In this document: positions 52,678 through 61,179 of the stretch, one piece after another | How the letters are laid out: the number at the start of each line of letters is the position of its first letter | How positions within the stretch are numbered: position 1 is the stretch's first letter | Source of the DNA: Candidatus Zixiibacteriota bacterium | GTDB lineage: Bacteria > Zixibacteria > MSB-5A5 > GN15 > FEB-12 | Assembly (NCBI GenBank): GCA_028289585.1 | Contig: JANQPI010000010.1 | Coordinates: 248,001-312,000 of the forward strand | Direction of reading: 5' to 3' | Length of the DNA stretch: 64,000 bases | Program-made: the position numbers and the translations under genes | The notes under the pieces: model-generated | Seen by the model: the letters and a program-made list of their open reading frames with translations, nothing else | What the model was told of the DNA's origin: nothing | The model's database searches: none

Positions 52678-53175
52678 ATGACTGCAACGGTGAAGCGTTG
52701 GATCCTGGGTGGACTCATCGTCGTCTTAGCATTTGTCTGGTGGGATTCATTATCTCCAATGTTTCACAATTCTTCGGGAACGTCATCGAATGAAAGATTG
52801 AGAGAAGATCGAGATCTTGAAGGTGTAGACTCGCCTATTCAAAGAGCGATCACAGTTATACCAGCCGTTTCCTATCGTTCGCCAAAAGTAAACCCGTTTG
52901 CTTGGCCCCGATCGACGCGTGTAACCGACATCAACCGAGTTGAAAGAGAAGAGGTCAGTCCTCAACCGATCAGCGAGACCGTGTCCCTATTGGGGATCGT
53001 CGACCGAGCCGGTTCTAGTCACGCTGTTGTTGCCATTGCAGATTCTACAGCGATTCTTCAAGTTGGAGATTCGCTATTGGGCTGGCACCTTCATGGTGTT
53101 GGTGATGATTTCAGTGTATGGCGATGGCGACAGGCAAGAGATACTGTCTATCTTCGCGGAGCATCACGTGACTAG
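52678..53175 (+). CDS. GspC/PilP-like inner-membrane protein
   Basis: 165 residues from ATG 52678, preceded by GGGGAATGG. An N-terminal helix (RWILGGLIVVLAFVWWDSLS), a Ser-rich linker, and a small beta-rich HR-like domain (VSLLGIVDRAGSSHAVVAIA, STAILQVGDSLLGWHLH). In type II secretion GspC links the secretin to the inner-membrane platform. Its last codons overlap the GTG start of the next gene by 8 nt. Confidence 0.75.
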   Translation: MTATVKRWILGGLIVVLAFVWWDSLSPMFHNSSGTSSNERLREDRDLEGVDSPIQRAITVIPAVSYRSPKVNPFAWPRSTRVTDINRVEREEVSPQPISETVSLLGIVDRAGSSHAVVAIADSTAILQVGDSLLGWHLHGVGDDFSVWRWRQARDTVYLRGASRD

Positions 53176-54556
53176 TCCCAAGCAAGCTAAAGGTGCCGTG
53201 CTCGTGGGAGTGCTGGTGTTGATTCTCGTGATATCGCTCCTGACTCTGTTCGCAATGCGGGATGCGGTCAGATACGCACGTAACACCGACACGCTACTTT
53301 TTGAGAAGATTGCTGATGATGCCGCATTTGCTACACTACAGCGTGCTATCCTCGATGTTAGCATGACTGAGAGAAATGAAGATACGGTGTTTAGTTGGGA
53401 AAGCGGGGCATCATCCACCGTTGATATCAGACCCTATGGACCGCTAGCACTAGCAACGATACGCGCCTCGTACCAGGGCGTATCGAGGACATGGAGAGCA
53501 TCCATAGGTTCGCGAATGTCGACTTGGCGTGAGTCGGCACTCATAGCCCGTGATGAGCAGTTACCCTTAACTCTGGCGGGAAACACGCAAGTCATCGGCG
53601 ACATCGTCTGTGGTGCTCTAGGCGTAGCAAGTGGACGATTGGAAGGACGAAGTCCGGGAAGTCGGTCCCATACTGGGGATACGATTATTCAGTCCGGTAT
53701 CGACCTTAGTGATCCCGACGATGATGCTCTGGTGAGGTATCAGCGGTGGATAGACCACTTACGAGCGGTGCCCACGGCATCCCATTATGGTTCACTGAGA
53801 CTTGGACCCAGCGATTCACTTCGGCTCTCCAATCACACGGCAGTCTTTATTGAAGAACACCTCATTCTTGATGGTTGTCAGCTGATTGCGGATGCACGTA
53901 GTAGTATCATCGTCGCAGGGCAATCGATTGAATTACGAGCCGGTAGTGAGTTGGCACAAGGCAGTGAACTGATTGCCCCTTATATTGTTGTGCGGTCGGG
54001 TGCCATCATAAGCAATGTGCTGCTGTTCGCTGCTGACTCTCTCATTATTGACGCTCAAGACGTATCAGGAGTCTTCGCCTCTACTGGTGTGCTACGATTC
54101 GAAGAACAGTCATCGATGCTCTGGCCATCTATTGTTACCGCAAATCTCTCTCGCCACGATTCGATTGCAGCCGAGTTGGGTGTACACGTTAGGAGTGGGG
54201 CACGTCTGTCTGGATCAATCGTCGTTGGAGGAGTTGACAGCACCACGCTATCTCCAGTGTTGCGTATCGACTCCTTAGCCGAAGTCTCTGGTGTTATCAT
54301 CTCCGAAGGTAGTTGCGAGCTACGGGGCAGTGTTATTGGGATCGTAGAGGTTGAGAGGCTATGGCTTACACGCGGACCATCGACGTACGTCAATTGGCTT
54401 GCCGACGCTACGATTGATCGACATAGCCTGAAGCGAATGCCAGCCTTACCTCTGATGGATGCTGGTAATCAGAGGCGATCAGTCGAATCGATTGATAACG
54501 ATGCAGATATCAGACGGGGTGCTGTGCATCGTATCTTTGAAATTGAGAGCCAATAA
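53168..54556 (+). CDS. GspK/PilX-like protein with beta-helix domain
   Basis: 462 residues from GTG 53168, overlapping the GspC-like stop; a longer frame to 52940 runs through that gene. N-terminal KQAKGAVLVGVLVLILVISL resembles a PilX-type prepilin segment without the canonical Glu5. Residues 150-420 show bactofilin-like strands (IVAGQSIELRAGSELAQGSE, IAPYIVVRSGAIISNVLLFA, VHVRSGARLSGSIVVGG), predicted to form a right-handed beta helix. A very large minor pilin or surface tip protein is a reasonable guess. Confidence 0.7.
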   Translation: MTSPKQAKGAVLVGVLVLILVISLLTLFAMRDAVRYARNTDTLLFEKIADDAAFATLQRAILDVSMTERNEDTVFSWESGASSTVDIRPYGPLALATIRASYQGVSRTWRASIGSRMSTWRESALIARDEQLPLTLAGNTQVIGDIVCGALGVASGRLEGRSPGSRSHTGDTIIQSGIDLSDPDDDALVRYQRWIDHLRAVPTASHYGSLRLGPSDSLRLSNHTAVFIEEHLILDGCQLIADARSSIIVAGQSIELRAGSELAQGSELIAPYIVVRSGAIISNVLLFAADSLIIDAQDVSGVFASTGVLRFEEQSSMLWPSIVTANLSRHDSIAAELGVHVRSGARLSGSIVVGGVDSTTLSPVLRIDSLAEVSGVIISEGSCELRGSVIGIVEVERLWLTRGPSTYVNWLADATIDRHSLKRMPALPLMDAGNQRRSVESIDNDADIRRGAVHRIFEIESQ

Positions 54557-54933
54557 TGCCAATCAGTTTTCGTGATGAGAAGGGTGCTTCACTTGTCGAA
54601 GTGTTGGTCGCGGTAGCATTGCTCGGTGTCGGCTTCACTCTTGTCTTATCTCTTGCTCAATCCGGTGTCCTTGGCTTTGAACGAAGTAAACACATTGAAT
54701 CGTTTAGTCTGGCTGATTCCTTGCTTGTCGAAGCTGAGGAATCTCTGGGAACCGTAGCGTCAAGTGAACACATCGTTGGGGACTGGCAAGTCAGTCAAAT
54801 CGTTGAACGACGAATATCTGAATCGAGTATGACCATTACTATCCGGATCCGACACGACTCCGAATCGACTAGTGAACGACCCGACGATTGGCTTTGGATT
54901 CGTGAAAGAGAGTATGCGTACACGATTGAATGA
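54556..54933 (+). CDS. minor pseudopilin, GspI-like
   Basis: 125 residues with a prepilin leader and cleavage motif KGASLVEVLVAVALLGVGF; Glu5 of the mature form is kept. The remainder is a short globular domain. It starts at the stop of the previous gene (TAATG) and overlaps the next. GspI and GspJ pilins together prime pseudopilus assembly. Confidence 0.8.
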   Translation: MPISFRDEKGASLVEVLVAVALLGVGFTLVLSLAQSGVLGFERSKHIESFSLADSLLVEAEESLGTVASSEHIVGDWQVSQIVERRISESSMTITIRIRHDSESTSERPDDWLWIREREYAYTIE

Positions 54934-55432
54934 AAGAGGAATGTCGATAATCGAAGCACTTGTCGGCATTCTGCTTGGCGCGGTCGTGTTACTTGCGGCG
55001 ACCAATGCCTACCTCTTTGTAAGCGATTGGTTAGCTGAGCGTCGAGCAGAGCGCATATTGCTCTTCGAGGCCGTGTATGTGGAGTCACTTATCAGAGACG
55101 ATTTGCAAATTGCTCTTCAACTCGAAGTCGATTCGCTAAACGTAGTCGCCTGGCAATCACAACGTGACTCGTTTACTCTACGCTGGTTGGATTCGACTAT
55201 TCTTGTAGATGGTGTACCGATTCTACCAGCGTCTGTGAGTTGCGTTGCGTTGATGGCAACTATCAGCGATACAGGAGTACACCAAGCTACTCTGCCGTAT
55301 ACTCGCGCTGTAGAGCATAGTTCCCCCAGAAAGACATCAATTCAGTTTCAGCTGCGACACGAAAGCGGCATCATGAGAGAACATTCATTTGTGGTAAGGT
55401 GTTGGGATGAACTTCTGGAAACGAGCCGCTAA
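54914..55432 (+). CDS. minor pseudopilin, GspJ-like
   Basis: 172 residues from ATG 54914, overlapping the GspI-like gene by 20 nt; a longer frame from 54872 is unlikely. The prepilin motif is NERGMSIIEALVGILLGAVV with cleavage after Gly and Glu5 kept. A globular C-terminal domain with two Cys follows. It overlaps gspG by 26 nt. Confidence 0.8.
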   Translation: MRTRLNERGMSIIEALVGILLGAVVLLAATNAYLFVSDWLAERRAERILLFEAVYVESLIRDDLQIALQLEVDSLNVVAWQSQRDSFTLRWLDSTILVDGVPILPASVSCVALMATISDTGVHQATLPYTRAVEHSSPRKTSIQFQLRHESGIMREHSFVVRCWDELLETSR

Positions 55433-55871
55433 AAGGCTCACGCGTCCAGTACGAAGTCAGCGAGGATTCTCGCTGCTTGAGTTATTGATTGTGCTGGTGA
55501 TTCTTGGGATTCTCGTGGGACTTGCCATTCCTCGCTATATGGCGAGCACGGTCAAGGCAAAACAGGCAGAAGCCCAGCAGCTTCTGCAGCAAATCTATCT
55601 TCTGCAACGTACCTACTATCAGCGAAATGATGGCTACTGGATTCCTGATCCTGGAGCCTTAGCGAGCGCCGATAACCCCTATGCATTTGACACCCTGGGT
55701 TTTGAAGTGATGAGTTCTGCTCGCTACCGTTATCAGATTACCGGTACGATTGATGCTTTTCGGGCTACTGCTACTGCTGATCGACTAGACGATGATCCGT
55801 CGATAGATCAATGGGAGATTGATCAGACGGGTAATCTCCGTGTGATTGTTGATGACGCTATTTCTCGTTGA
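55407..55871 (+). CDS. gspG: major pseudopilin / type IV pilin
   Basis: 154 residues. Classic type IV prepilin signal SQRGFSLLELLIVLVILGIL with Phe1 and Glu5 after cleavage, a basic leader of 20 residues, the long alpha-1 helix (AKQAEAQQLLQQIYLLQRTY), and a short globular part. As the last gene of the locus it is the likely main filament subunit. No prepilin peptidase (GspO/PilD) is encoded in the element, so processing must rely on the host. Confidence 0.88.
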   Translation: MNFWKRAAKRLTRPVRSQRGFSLLELLIVLVILGILVGLAIPRYMASTVKAKQAEAQQLLQQIYLLQRTYYQRNDGYWIPDPGALASADNPYAFDTLGFEVMSSARYRYQITGTIDAFRATATADRLDDDPSIDQWEIDQTGNLRVIVDDAISR

Positions 55872-55931
55872 CGGAGAGCTCATGGCCTGAGATTGATGGA
55901 GGTTCTCGAGGTGGGGCTGCGTATAACCGCT

Positions 55932-55950
55932 TTCTAAAGAATTTCTAAAA
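55932..55950 (+). repeat. putative integrase arm-site pair, right
   Basis: TTCTAAAGAATTTCTAAAA, two tandem TTCTAAA words with the same spacing and orientation as at 10986-11004. Confidence 0.6.
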
Positions 55951-56063
55951 TCGAACTTCCTCGAAGCGCTTCAAACTGCTCTGACCTTCCTCTAACTTCC
56001 ACGAACTTACCTCTTGCAATTCATGGGGTTACACGCAAATTACTCGCCGACAAGGGCTTGAAG

Positions 56064-56097
56064 GGAGAGGCCCAATCGAATCCCCCCCTCTCCGAAT
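56064..56097 (+). repeat. attR with acceptor-stem-like inverted repeat
   Basis: The 22-bp core copy is at 56076-56097. Just upstream, GGAGAGG (56064-56070) can pair with CCTCTCC (56087-56093), copying the tRNA acceptor stem with 16 nt between. There is no D arm, anticodon arm or variable arm, so it is not a tRNA gene. Two short GC-rich strands next to the crossover may serve as core-type binding sites. Confidence 0.8.
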
Positions 56098-56308
56098 CAA
56101 TATGCTTCCCATCTCCCGTCATCAATTCTCCTCCAGCGTCGTGTAGTTTAGCTCTGGCGAGCAGGCTGCGCGGAATAAAGAACACGATAAGCGCCACTAT
56201 CGACGCGACACGCGCCCACCTGCGACCGCCGCCTTGTTGTCGGTGAGCATCTAAGGCTCAAGGTTTGGTGCGCAACTCTACCTGATACAACACTGTGCCG
56301 GCCGGCGA

Positions 56309-56992
56309 TTAGTCAACAACGAGCCGGAAACCCTCACCATGGATAGCCACGATCGAAACGTTTGGATCGGCCTGCAGATACTTTCGCAATTTGCTGATAT
56401 AGACATCCATCGAGCGACTTGCGAAATAGCTGTCGTCGCGCCAGACCTCGCGCAGCGCGACCTCGCGGCGGAGCACACGATTGCGATAGCGGCAGAGGAT
56501 CTCGAGCAGTGCTGCCTCTTTCGGCGAGAGTTTTCGCTCTTCAGTGTCGCTCTTGAGGGTGTGACGGCGGTAGTCGAACTGAAACTTACCAATGGTAATT
56601 GGCCCCTCGCCCACAGGATCGGTCTTGTTGGTTCGCCTCAGCACAGCCTCAATCCGAGCGAGGAGCTCCTCGACTGAAAACGGCTTGGTCATATAGTCGT
56701 CGCACCCGGCGCGAAATCCCTCGAGTTTGTCCTGCTGCAGTGACTTGGCTGTCAGAAAGATTATCGGCATCTCGGGATCGACCTGCCGAATCTCACGAAC
56801 AAGGGTGATACCGTCTTTCTTGGGCAGCATGATGTCAATCAGGCAGAGAGAGTAGTCACCATCAGTGAAATTGTTCGCGGCCTCGGCACCATCGGCGGCG
56901 TGTGTCACAGTATAGCCCGCGGCGATCAGGTGGTCGCGAACGATGAACGCGAGGTTCGGGTCATCCTCGACCAACAGCAGATGAGTGCTCAT
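56309..56992 (-). CDS. OmpR-family response regulator
   Basis: 227 residues. Receiver domain with the acidic pair EDD at residues 10-12, phosphoacceptor Asp53 in LCLIDIMLPKKDG, Thr in IIFLTAK and Lys in MTKPFSVEELLARI; then a winged-helix DNA-binding domain (LSPKEAALLEILCRYRNRVL, then SRSMDVYISKLRKYLQ). It overlaps the histidine kinase gene by 4 nt. It probably binds the TTAACA repeats in the divergent promoter region. Confidence 0.93.
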   Translation of the reverse strand: MSTHLLLVEDDPNLAFIVRDHLIAAGYTVTHAADGAEAANNFTDGDYSLCLIDIMLPKKDGITLVREIRQVDPEMPIIFLTAKSLQQDKLEGFRAGCDDYMTKPFSVEELLARIEAVLRRTNKTDPVGEGPITIGKFQFDYRRHTLKSDTEERKLSPKEAALLEILCRYRNRVLRREVALREVWRDDSYFASRSMDVYISKLRKYLQADPNVSIVAIHGEGFRLVVD

Positions 56993-58692
56993 ATACCCGC
57001 CTGTGCCCGCGGGCCAGCTAGCGGAAGGACGACTTCTACCGTTGTCCCCTCACTCGGGCTCGATTCGATTCGCACGCCACCGCCGTGTGCCTCAACAACG
57101 AGCTTCACGAAGCTGAGGCCGACACCGAACCCTTTGACATCGTGCCGATTTCCTGATTCCACGCGATAGTATTTCTTGAAGACGTGCGTCAAGTGATCAC
57201 GAGGAATCCCGATACCGTTGTCCGATACACGAATAACGATCGTCTGATTCGATGAACTCGTCGACACGTTCACATGGGGACGTTCACTGGCGTACTTAAT
57301 CGCATTGTCGATCAGGTTGGACAGAACGGCCTCGAGTTGTACTCGATCACCAATGATTTCAGAGACAGTGGCCCGGCAGTCAGTCGACAACGAACCCTCG
57401 GTCGCCTGAATGCGAACCGCGAACGACTGGGACAGTGTACTGATCATCTCGTGGACATCAACGGTTGTAAGATCAAGTTCGTAGTTCCCCTCTTCGAGGC
57501 GCGCCAGTTGCAGGATACGCTCAGTGTGCGTTCGAAGGCGTTGTGTTTCGGAGTTGATGATGCTGTGGAGCTGCTCGCGTCGTTCCGGCGAGTCCGCAAC
57601 TCCTGTGCGTTGCAATGCTTCCATCGTGAGCCCGATTGTTGCCAGGGGAGTCTTGAACTCATGCGTCAGATTGGTAATGAAGCCGACTGTCAAGTCGCCA
57701 ACTTTGACCTGCTCACTATAGGCACGAATTGTCGACATAAACGTCATGACCATGATGCCTGAGAACAAGAGCGATAAGGCAAGCAGCGGCAATAGTTCCA
57801 TTCCGATGTGACGCCATTCACCGGGAAATGCGAGCAACAACTCTAGATTCCCTGCAATTGCCAGCAACGGCAGAAGTCGCCCTCGATGAGCGGACGCCGA
57901 TAGCAACGCTTCGCTACCCGTAGTCGCATACACGTACCCGCTGTCGGCCGGAGCCTTCAACGCCCATGCCGACTCAAGGCGAATCCCCTGTTCGTCTAAC
58001 GCCTCGGCGACGATTGCATCGAGATCAGTAGAGTCGACGATTTCGGTCGGCGACAACGGCTTGCCAATCAGAAAGCGGGCCATCGTACGATTGAAGAGTT
58101 GGGCATGGCGTTCTCTTGTGAGGGGGAGCGAGCCAGCGGTCGTGCCTTGAACGGTATCACTGTGAAACAGATAGACATTAGAATCCCGGACCAGGGAGAC
58201 GATCGCCCCCTCCCATTGTGCAGTCAGGCTGTCAAGAAACTCAGGCGGCAGACTGCCGGTAACCGTTGTATCAAAAAGCAGTTCCTGACCGAGCTTGCCG
58301 CCGTCAAAGACGACAACCGTCACCTGCACCGAGTCATCATCGGCAATCTTCTCACCAAGCCATGCGTACGTTTCATGACGAGTTTCGCGCTTTGCAGAAC
58401 CCAGCGTGTCGGTGGCTTCAACATCGAGACGGACAGTCATCGTGCCGACCGGTCGCTGGCCCCCACGCTCAATTACTACAGAGTCAGCAGAACGCAGAAA
58501 GACATCGGTAGCGATGTGCGTGTCGAAGTGGTTGCCCACAGCGGCGATGGCATTCTGTACGTTCTGTGCGAACGAAGCTTTCGTTTCTCGATATGCCGCT
58601 GTTAGCAGCCAAGCCTGCACTGCCAGCAGACCGACAATGGCGATTGACATCGCTGCAGCCGGACGAGCAAGTGAGATTCGTTTGCGAGTCAT
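56989..58692 (-). CDS. sensor histidine kinase
   Basis: About 567 residues from ATG 58692 (a longer frame reaches 58749 without a clear ribosome binding site). The first helix (AAAMSIAIVGLLAVQAWLLT) and a second near residue 315 bracket a 270-residue periplasmic sensor. H-box FITNLTHEFKTPLATIGLT, N-box LSNLIDNAIKYA, G1 VRVSDNGIGIPRDHL and G2 GFGVGLSFVKLVVEAHGGG are complete. No HAMP domain is evident. It pairs with the overlapping regulator and probably senses envelope stress or a ligand handled by the divergent operon. Confidence 0.92.
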   Translation of the reverse strand: MTRKRISLARPAAAMSIAIVGLLAVQAWLLTAAYRETKASFAQNVQNAIAAVGNHFDTHIATDVFLRSADSVVIERGGQRPVGTMTVRLDVEATDTLGSAKRETRHETYAWLGEKIADDDSVQVTVVVFDGGKLGQELLFDTTVTGSLPPEFLDSLTAQWEGAIVSLVRDSNVYLFHSDTVQGTTAGSLPLTRERHAQLFNRTMARFLIGKPLSPTEIVDSTDLDAIVAEALDEQGIRLESAWALKAPADSGYVYATTGSEALLSASAHRGRLLPLLAIAGNLELLLAFPGEWRHIGMELLPLLALSLLFSGIMVMTFMSTIRAYSEQVKVGDLTVGFITNLTHEFKTPLATIGLTMEALQRTGVADSPERREQLHSIINSETQRLRTHTERILQLARLEEGNYELDLTTVDVHEMISTLSQSFAVRIQATEGSLSTDCRATVSEIIGDRVQLEAVLSNLIDNAIKYASERPHVNVSTSSSNQTIVIRVSDNGIGIPRDHLTHVFKKYYRVESGNRHDVKGFGVGLSFVKLVVEAHGGGVRIESSPSEGTTVEVVLPLAGPRAQAGI

Positions 58693-58732
58693 CACCTGTG
58701 TATACGTCCAGGCACACCTATCAGCAACTCCA

Positions 58733-58768
58733 TTAACAACCGTTAACAAACTACAACAGAGCTTAACA
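58733..58768. promoter_or_regulatory. TTAACA repeat array, likely response-regulator operator
   Basis: TTAACA occurs at 58733, 58743 and 58763, with a degenerate copy (ACAACA) at 58753, so four units sit at exact 10-bp steps, one helical turn apart. This is the pattern bound by OmpR-family regulators. It lies between the kinase gene and the PDZ operon and could control both. Confidence 0.6.
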
Positions 58769-58857
58769 GACCACGCGCGTCGGCGTCTCGTAGACTAGAG
58801 CACACTCGAATAGCAGGGCCGTCAGATACGCCCGAACAACGCAAGGAGTAGCTCTAT

Positions 58858-59652
58858 ATGAAAATCCTCTCCCGCGTGCTTCTCAGCTCGATAGTGCTCA
58901 TCGCGCCGCAGGTATCCGCAGATGATGGCGACAGTCCGGAGTCCGGGTCGCAAGCTATGCAGCACAGCTTCACCATTAAGGGAGACGGCGACTTCGTGCT
59001 CGTGCCGGGAATAATGGCACTCGTCAATTTTGAGGATGACAACCTGATCGTCAGTTTTGCTCCCGATCTTCCGGAACGCGACGACTTCCCCGCCGTCGAC
59101 ATCAAACCCGGTGACCAGATAATGATGTGTAATGGTCGGCGAGTCAGCTCGCTCGATATGCTTCGAGAACGCCTCGACGCAATCGCTGTCGGCGATACGA
59201 TAAAGCTCGGCATACGTCGAGATCAGGAACTGATGATCGTGAGCTTCCCAAAAGTTGAGCGGAGCGAAACGGATGGCGGCATGCGCGTCATGGCAGTGCC
59301 GACACCAGGTGATAACAGCCCTTTGGAGTTGAGCCAGGATATCGATTTGATACCAATTCTCGAACTCGGCATCGTTGCCTCAATGAAGGACGAATCGGTC
59401 GTCGTATTCCAACTCCTCCCGGAGAACTTGAGACCTGCCAACCTTGCTATCAAGTCAGGAGATCGACTAGTGGCGGCGGGTGGAGAGAAGCTAACGGATA
59501 TCTCTCAGCTTCAAGAACTATGTTCAACACTCGGTGCTGGCGCCAATCTTGGCATGACGATCGATCGTGATGGTACGTCAATCGAAACGACCGTTACCCT
59601 GGTATCCACCGTAGGCAAACCGCGAATCAAGATGGGTGTGAGCGGCGAGTAA
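58858..59652 (+). CDS. secreted PDZ-domain protein
   Basis: 264 residues with a signal peptide (LSRVLLSSIVLIAPQVSA), preceded by AAGGAG. Two PDZ-like domains can be seen: DIKPGDQIMMCNGRRVSSL then MLRERLDAIAVGDTIKLGI, and AIKSGDRLVAAGGEKLTDI then QELCSTLGAGANLGMTI. It has no protease domain, so it probably binds peptides or envelope partners. First gene of the operon, 2 nt before the next, and next to the TTAACA operator. Confidence 0.8.
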   Translation: MKILSRVLLSSIVLIAPQVSADDGDSPESGSQAMQHSFTIKGDGDFVLVPGIMALVNFEDDNLIVSFAPDLPERDDFPAVDIKPGDQIMMCNGRRVSSLDMLRERLDAIAVGDTIKLGIRRDQELMIVSFPKVERSETDGGMRVMAVPTPGDNSPLELSQDIDLIPILELGIVASMKDESVVVFQLLPENLRPANLAIKSGDRLVAAGGEKLTDISQLQELCSTLGAGANLGMTIDRDGTSIETTVTLVSTVGKPRIKMGVSGE

Positions 59653-59654
59653 CG

Positions 59655-61154
59655 ATGATCACGCGAGCACTTTACTGCAGTCTGATCCTGAGCATTCTCG
59701 CAGCGACGTTGGCCGTAGCCGTGGCCGCGCAGACGGCACCCTTCAACGAGCGAGATGATCGCTATCGACTCCTTGGCCTTAAACGCGCCAAACAAGCATA
59801 CGACATCGCCAAGGCAGACTACGCGCGTTTCGAGGAACTCTACAATCGCGATCTGATTCCTCGACAGGAGCTGGAGCAAGCATCGGCGCGACTTGCTGAT
59901 GCAGAAGTGAACTACCAGCAATCGATGCTTGCGGTGATGTTCGAGGATCACTACGTGACAGTCACACAGGCGGTGAAAGTACAGTCAGACGAGCAGAATC
60001 GAATGGTACGCCTAACAGTGGCGAATGCGTCTGGTGGCAGTGCCGAGTATGCCCAACTGCTACAAAATGAGGATGAACTGTTTCGGGCGCTGCGTCCTGA
60101 AATCGTCAACAACGTGTACGTCTCGATCCTCAATGATGAAAATGCTATCGTTGGCATTCCGTACGAGGCAAAGATTCCGGAATTGCATTTCGGGGAACCG
60201 GTGGAGATCGAGTTCGCACTCCTGCAGGATCTCGACGCCGTGACTGTCTACATTGTTTACGGCGATGGATCGGCGCGCACGATGAAGATCTTCTTACAGA
60301 AAGACCAGTCGGTTGACCGCGTGATCCTTGAATCGGTGCAGTTCTCTCAAGAGATCGATCTGGGTAATCGCACACGCTACGGTCTCTCACTTGAACTCTT
60401 CAGTTCGACAACGAATCAATTCGCACTTCAGGTCCTAAACTTACCGGATCAGATCAGCCGGACGTTTCGCGGCGCTGGGGGTGACGCTCGCCTGAGTCAG
60501 GTGAAGTTCACGGAGAGCAGTCGCACTAAGACGGCTGACCTTGAGGTAACGCTCCCGGACCGACCCACGGATGAAGTCCAGATGGATGTGCCTCTACCGT
60601 TTTTCGTCGTCGCGGTACCAAGAGATCGACGAGAAGAGTTTCAGGATCGTGCCCGGGACTGGACAGAGGAAGAGCTCGTTGCGGCTCAGGTCGGCTATGT
60701 GCGACTTGAACTCATACCGAAGGGTCGCGGCGAGTTGCGCCTGCGCGCACCTCAGCTGTATGCCCAGGCGCTGCCGGATGAGTCCGTTGTCATTGCGTTC
60801 GATATCATCAACGAGGGGAGCCGGCGCCTCGACAACATAGAGGTCGCTACCGATCTTCCCCCCGGGTGGCAACGTGATCTCTCACCTGAAATTGTCCGAA
60901 GCCTCGACATTGGTGAAGAGCGTAGACTCGAACTGACACTGATACCCCCGCCAGGTATTGCCACAGGCAAGTATGAGGTCCGGCTTCGCCCCTCGGCGCT
61001 GTCCGATAATCAACCCGTATTGTCGGAGGATAAATCGATCACGGTAGATATCCTGGCCCAGGCGAATCTCCTGGGAACCTCACTCATCGTAGTGCTGCTC
61101 CTCGGGCTCGTGTCTGGAATCGTCTTCTTCGGCATGCGTCTCGCGCGACGGTAA
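59655..61154 (+). CDS. membrane-anchored protein with coiled coil and NEW3-type domain
   Basis: 499 residues. Signal peptide (CSLILSILAATLAVAVAAQ), a coiled coil (about residues 40-95, LKRAKQAYDIAKADYARFEE), beta-rich middle domains, a NEW3/alpha-galactosidase-associated Ig-like domain near residues 365-455 (GSRRLDNIEVATDLPPGWQR) and a C-terminal helix (LIVVLLLGLVSGIVFFGMRL) with a basic tail. It probably stands in the periplasm as the accessory subunit of the ABC system encoded downstream. The exact family is not recognised. Confidence 0.7.
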   Translation: MITRALYCSLILSILAATLAVAVAAQTAPFNERDDRYRLLGLKRAKQAYDIAKADYARFEELYNRDLIPRQELEQASARLADAEVNYQQSMLAVMFEDHYVTVTQAVKVQSDEQNRMVRLTVANASGGSAEYAQLLQNEDELFRALRPEIVNNVYVSILNDENAIVGIPYEAKIPELHFGEPVEIEFALLQDLDAVTVYIVYGDGSARTMKIFLQKDQSVDRVILESVQFSQEIDLGNRTRYGLSLELFSSTTNQFALQVLNLPDQISRTFRGAGGDARLSQVKFTESSRTKTADLEVTLPDRPTDEVQMDVPLPFFVVAVPRDRREEFQDRARDWTEEELVAAQVGYVRLELIPKGRGELRLRAPQLYAQALPDESVVIAFDIINEGSRRLDNIEVATDLPPGWQRDLSPEIVRSLDIGEERRLELTLIPPPGIATGKYEVRLRPSALSDNQPVLSEDKSITVDILAQANLLGTSLIVVLLLGLVSGIVFFGMRLARR

Positions 61155-61179
61155 ACATGCGAAACCATAGGAAGAAATC

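Larger units (their letters stand above)
10890..56097. mobile_element. tRNA-Ser-integrated element of about 45 kb
   Basis: An exact 22-bp direct repeat bounds the region: the tRNA-Ser 3' end (10890-10911) and a copy at 56076-56097. A tyrosine integrase gene starts 120 bp inside the left copy, and similar tandem motifs lie 75 bp inside the left repeat and 126 bp inside the right. Genes outside look housekeeping; genes inside are hypothetical, defence-like, recombination-related or secretion-related. No relaxase or type IV secretion channel was recognised, so self-transfer is uncertain. Two further recombinase genes inside suggest nested or successive insertions. Confidence 0.85.
55872..56308. 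other. element right end and chromosomal junction, no gene
   Basis: 437 bp holding the right arm-site pair (55932-55950), attR (56076-56097) and a stretch of chromosome before the response-regulator gene. A - strand frame with a membrane-like segment (VASIVALIVFFIPRSLLARA) lies at about 56100-56240 but has no start codon before it and was not accepted as a gene. Confidence 0.6.

Noticed and set aside
56064-56097. Second tRNA-Ser gene at the right end
   Set aside because: Only the T-arm and acceptor end are present; the D and anticodon arms are missing.
56020-56245. - strand frame with a membrane-like segment crossing attR
   Set aside because: No start codon before the hydrophobic part, and it runs across the element junction; at best a remnant.
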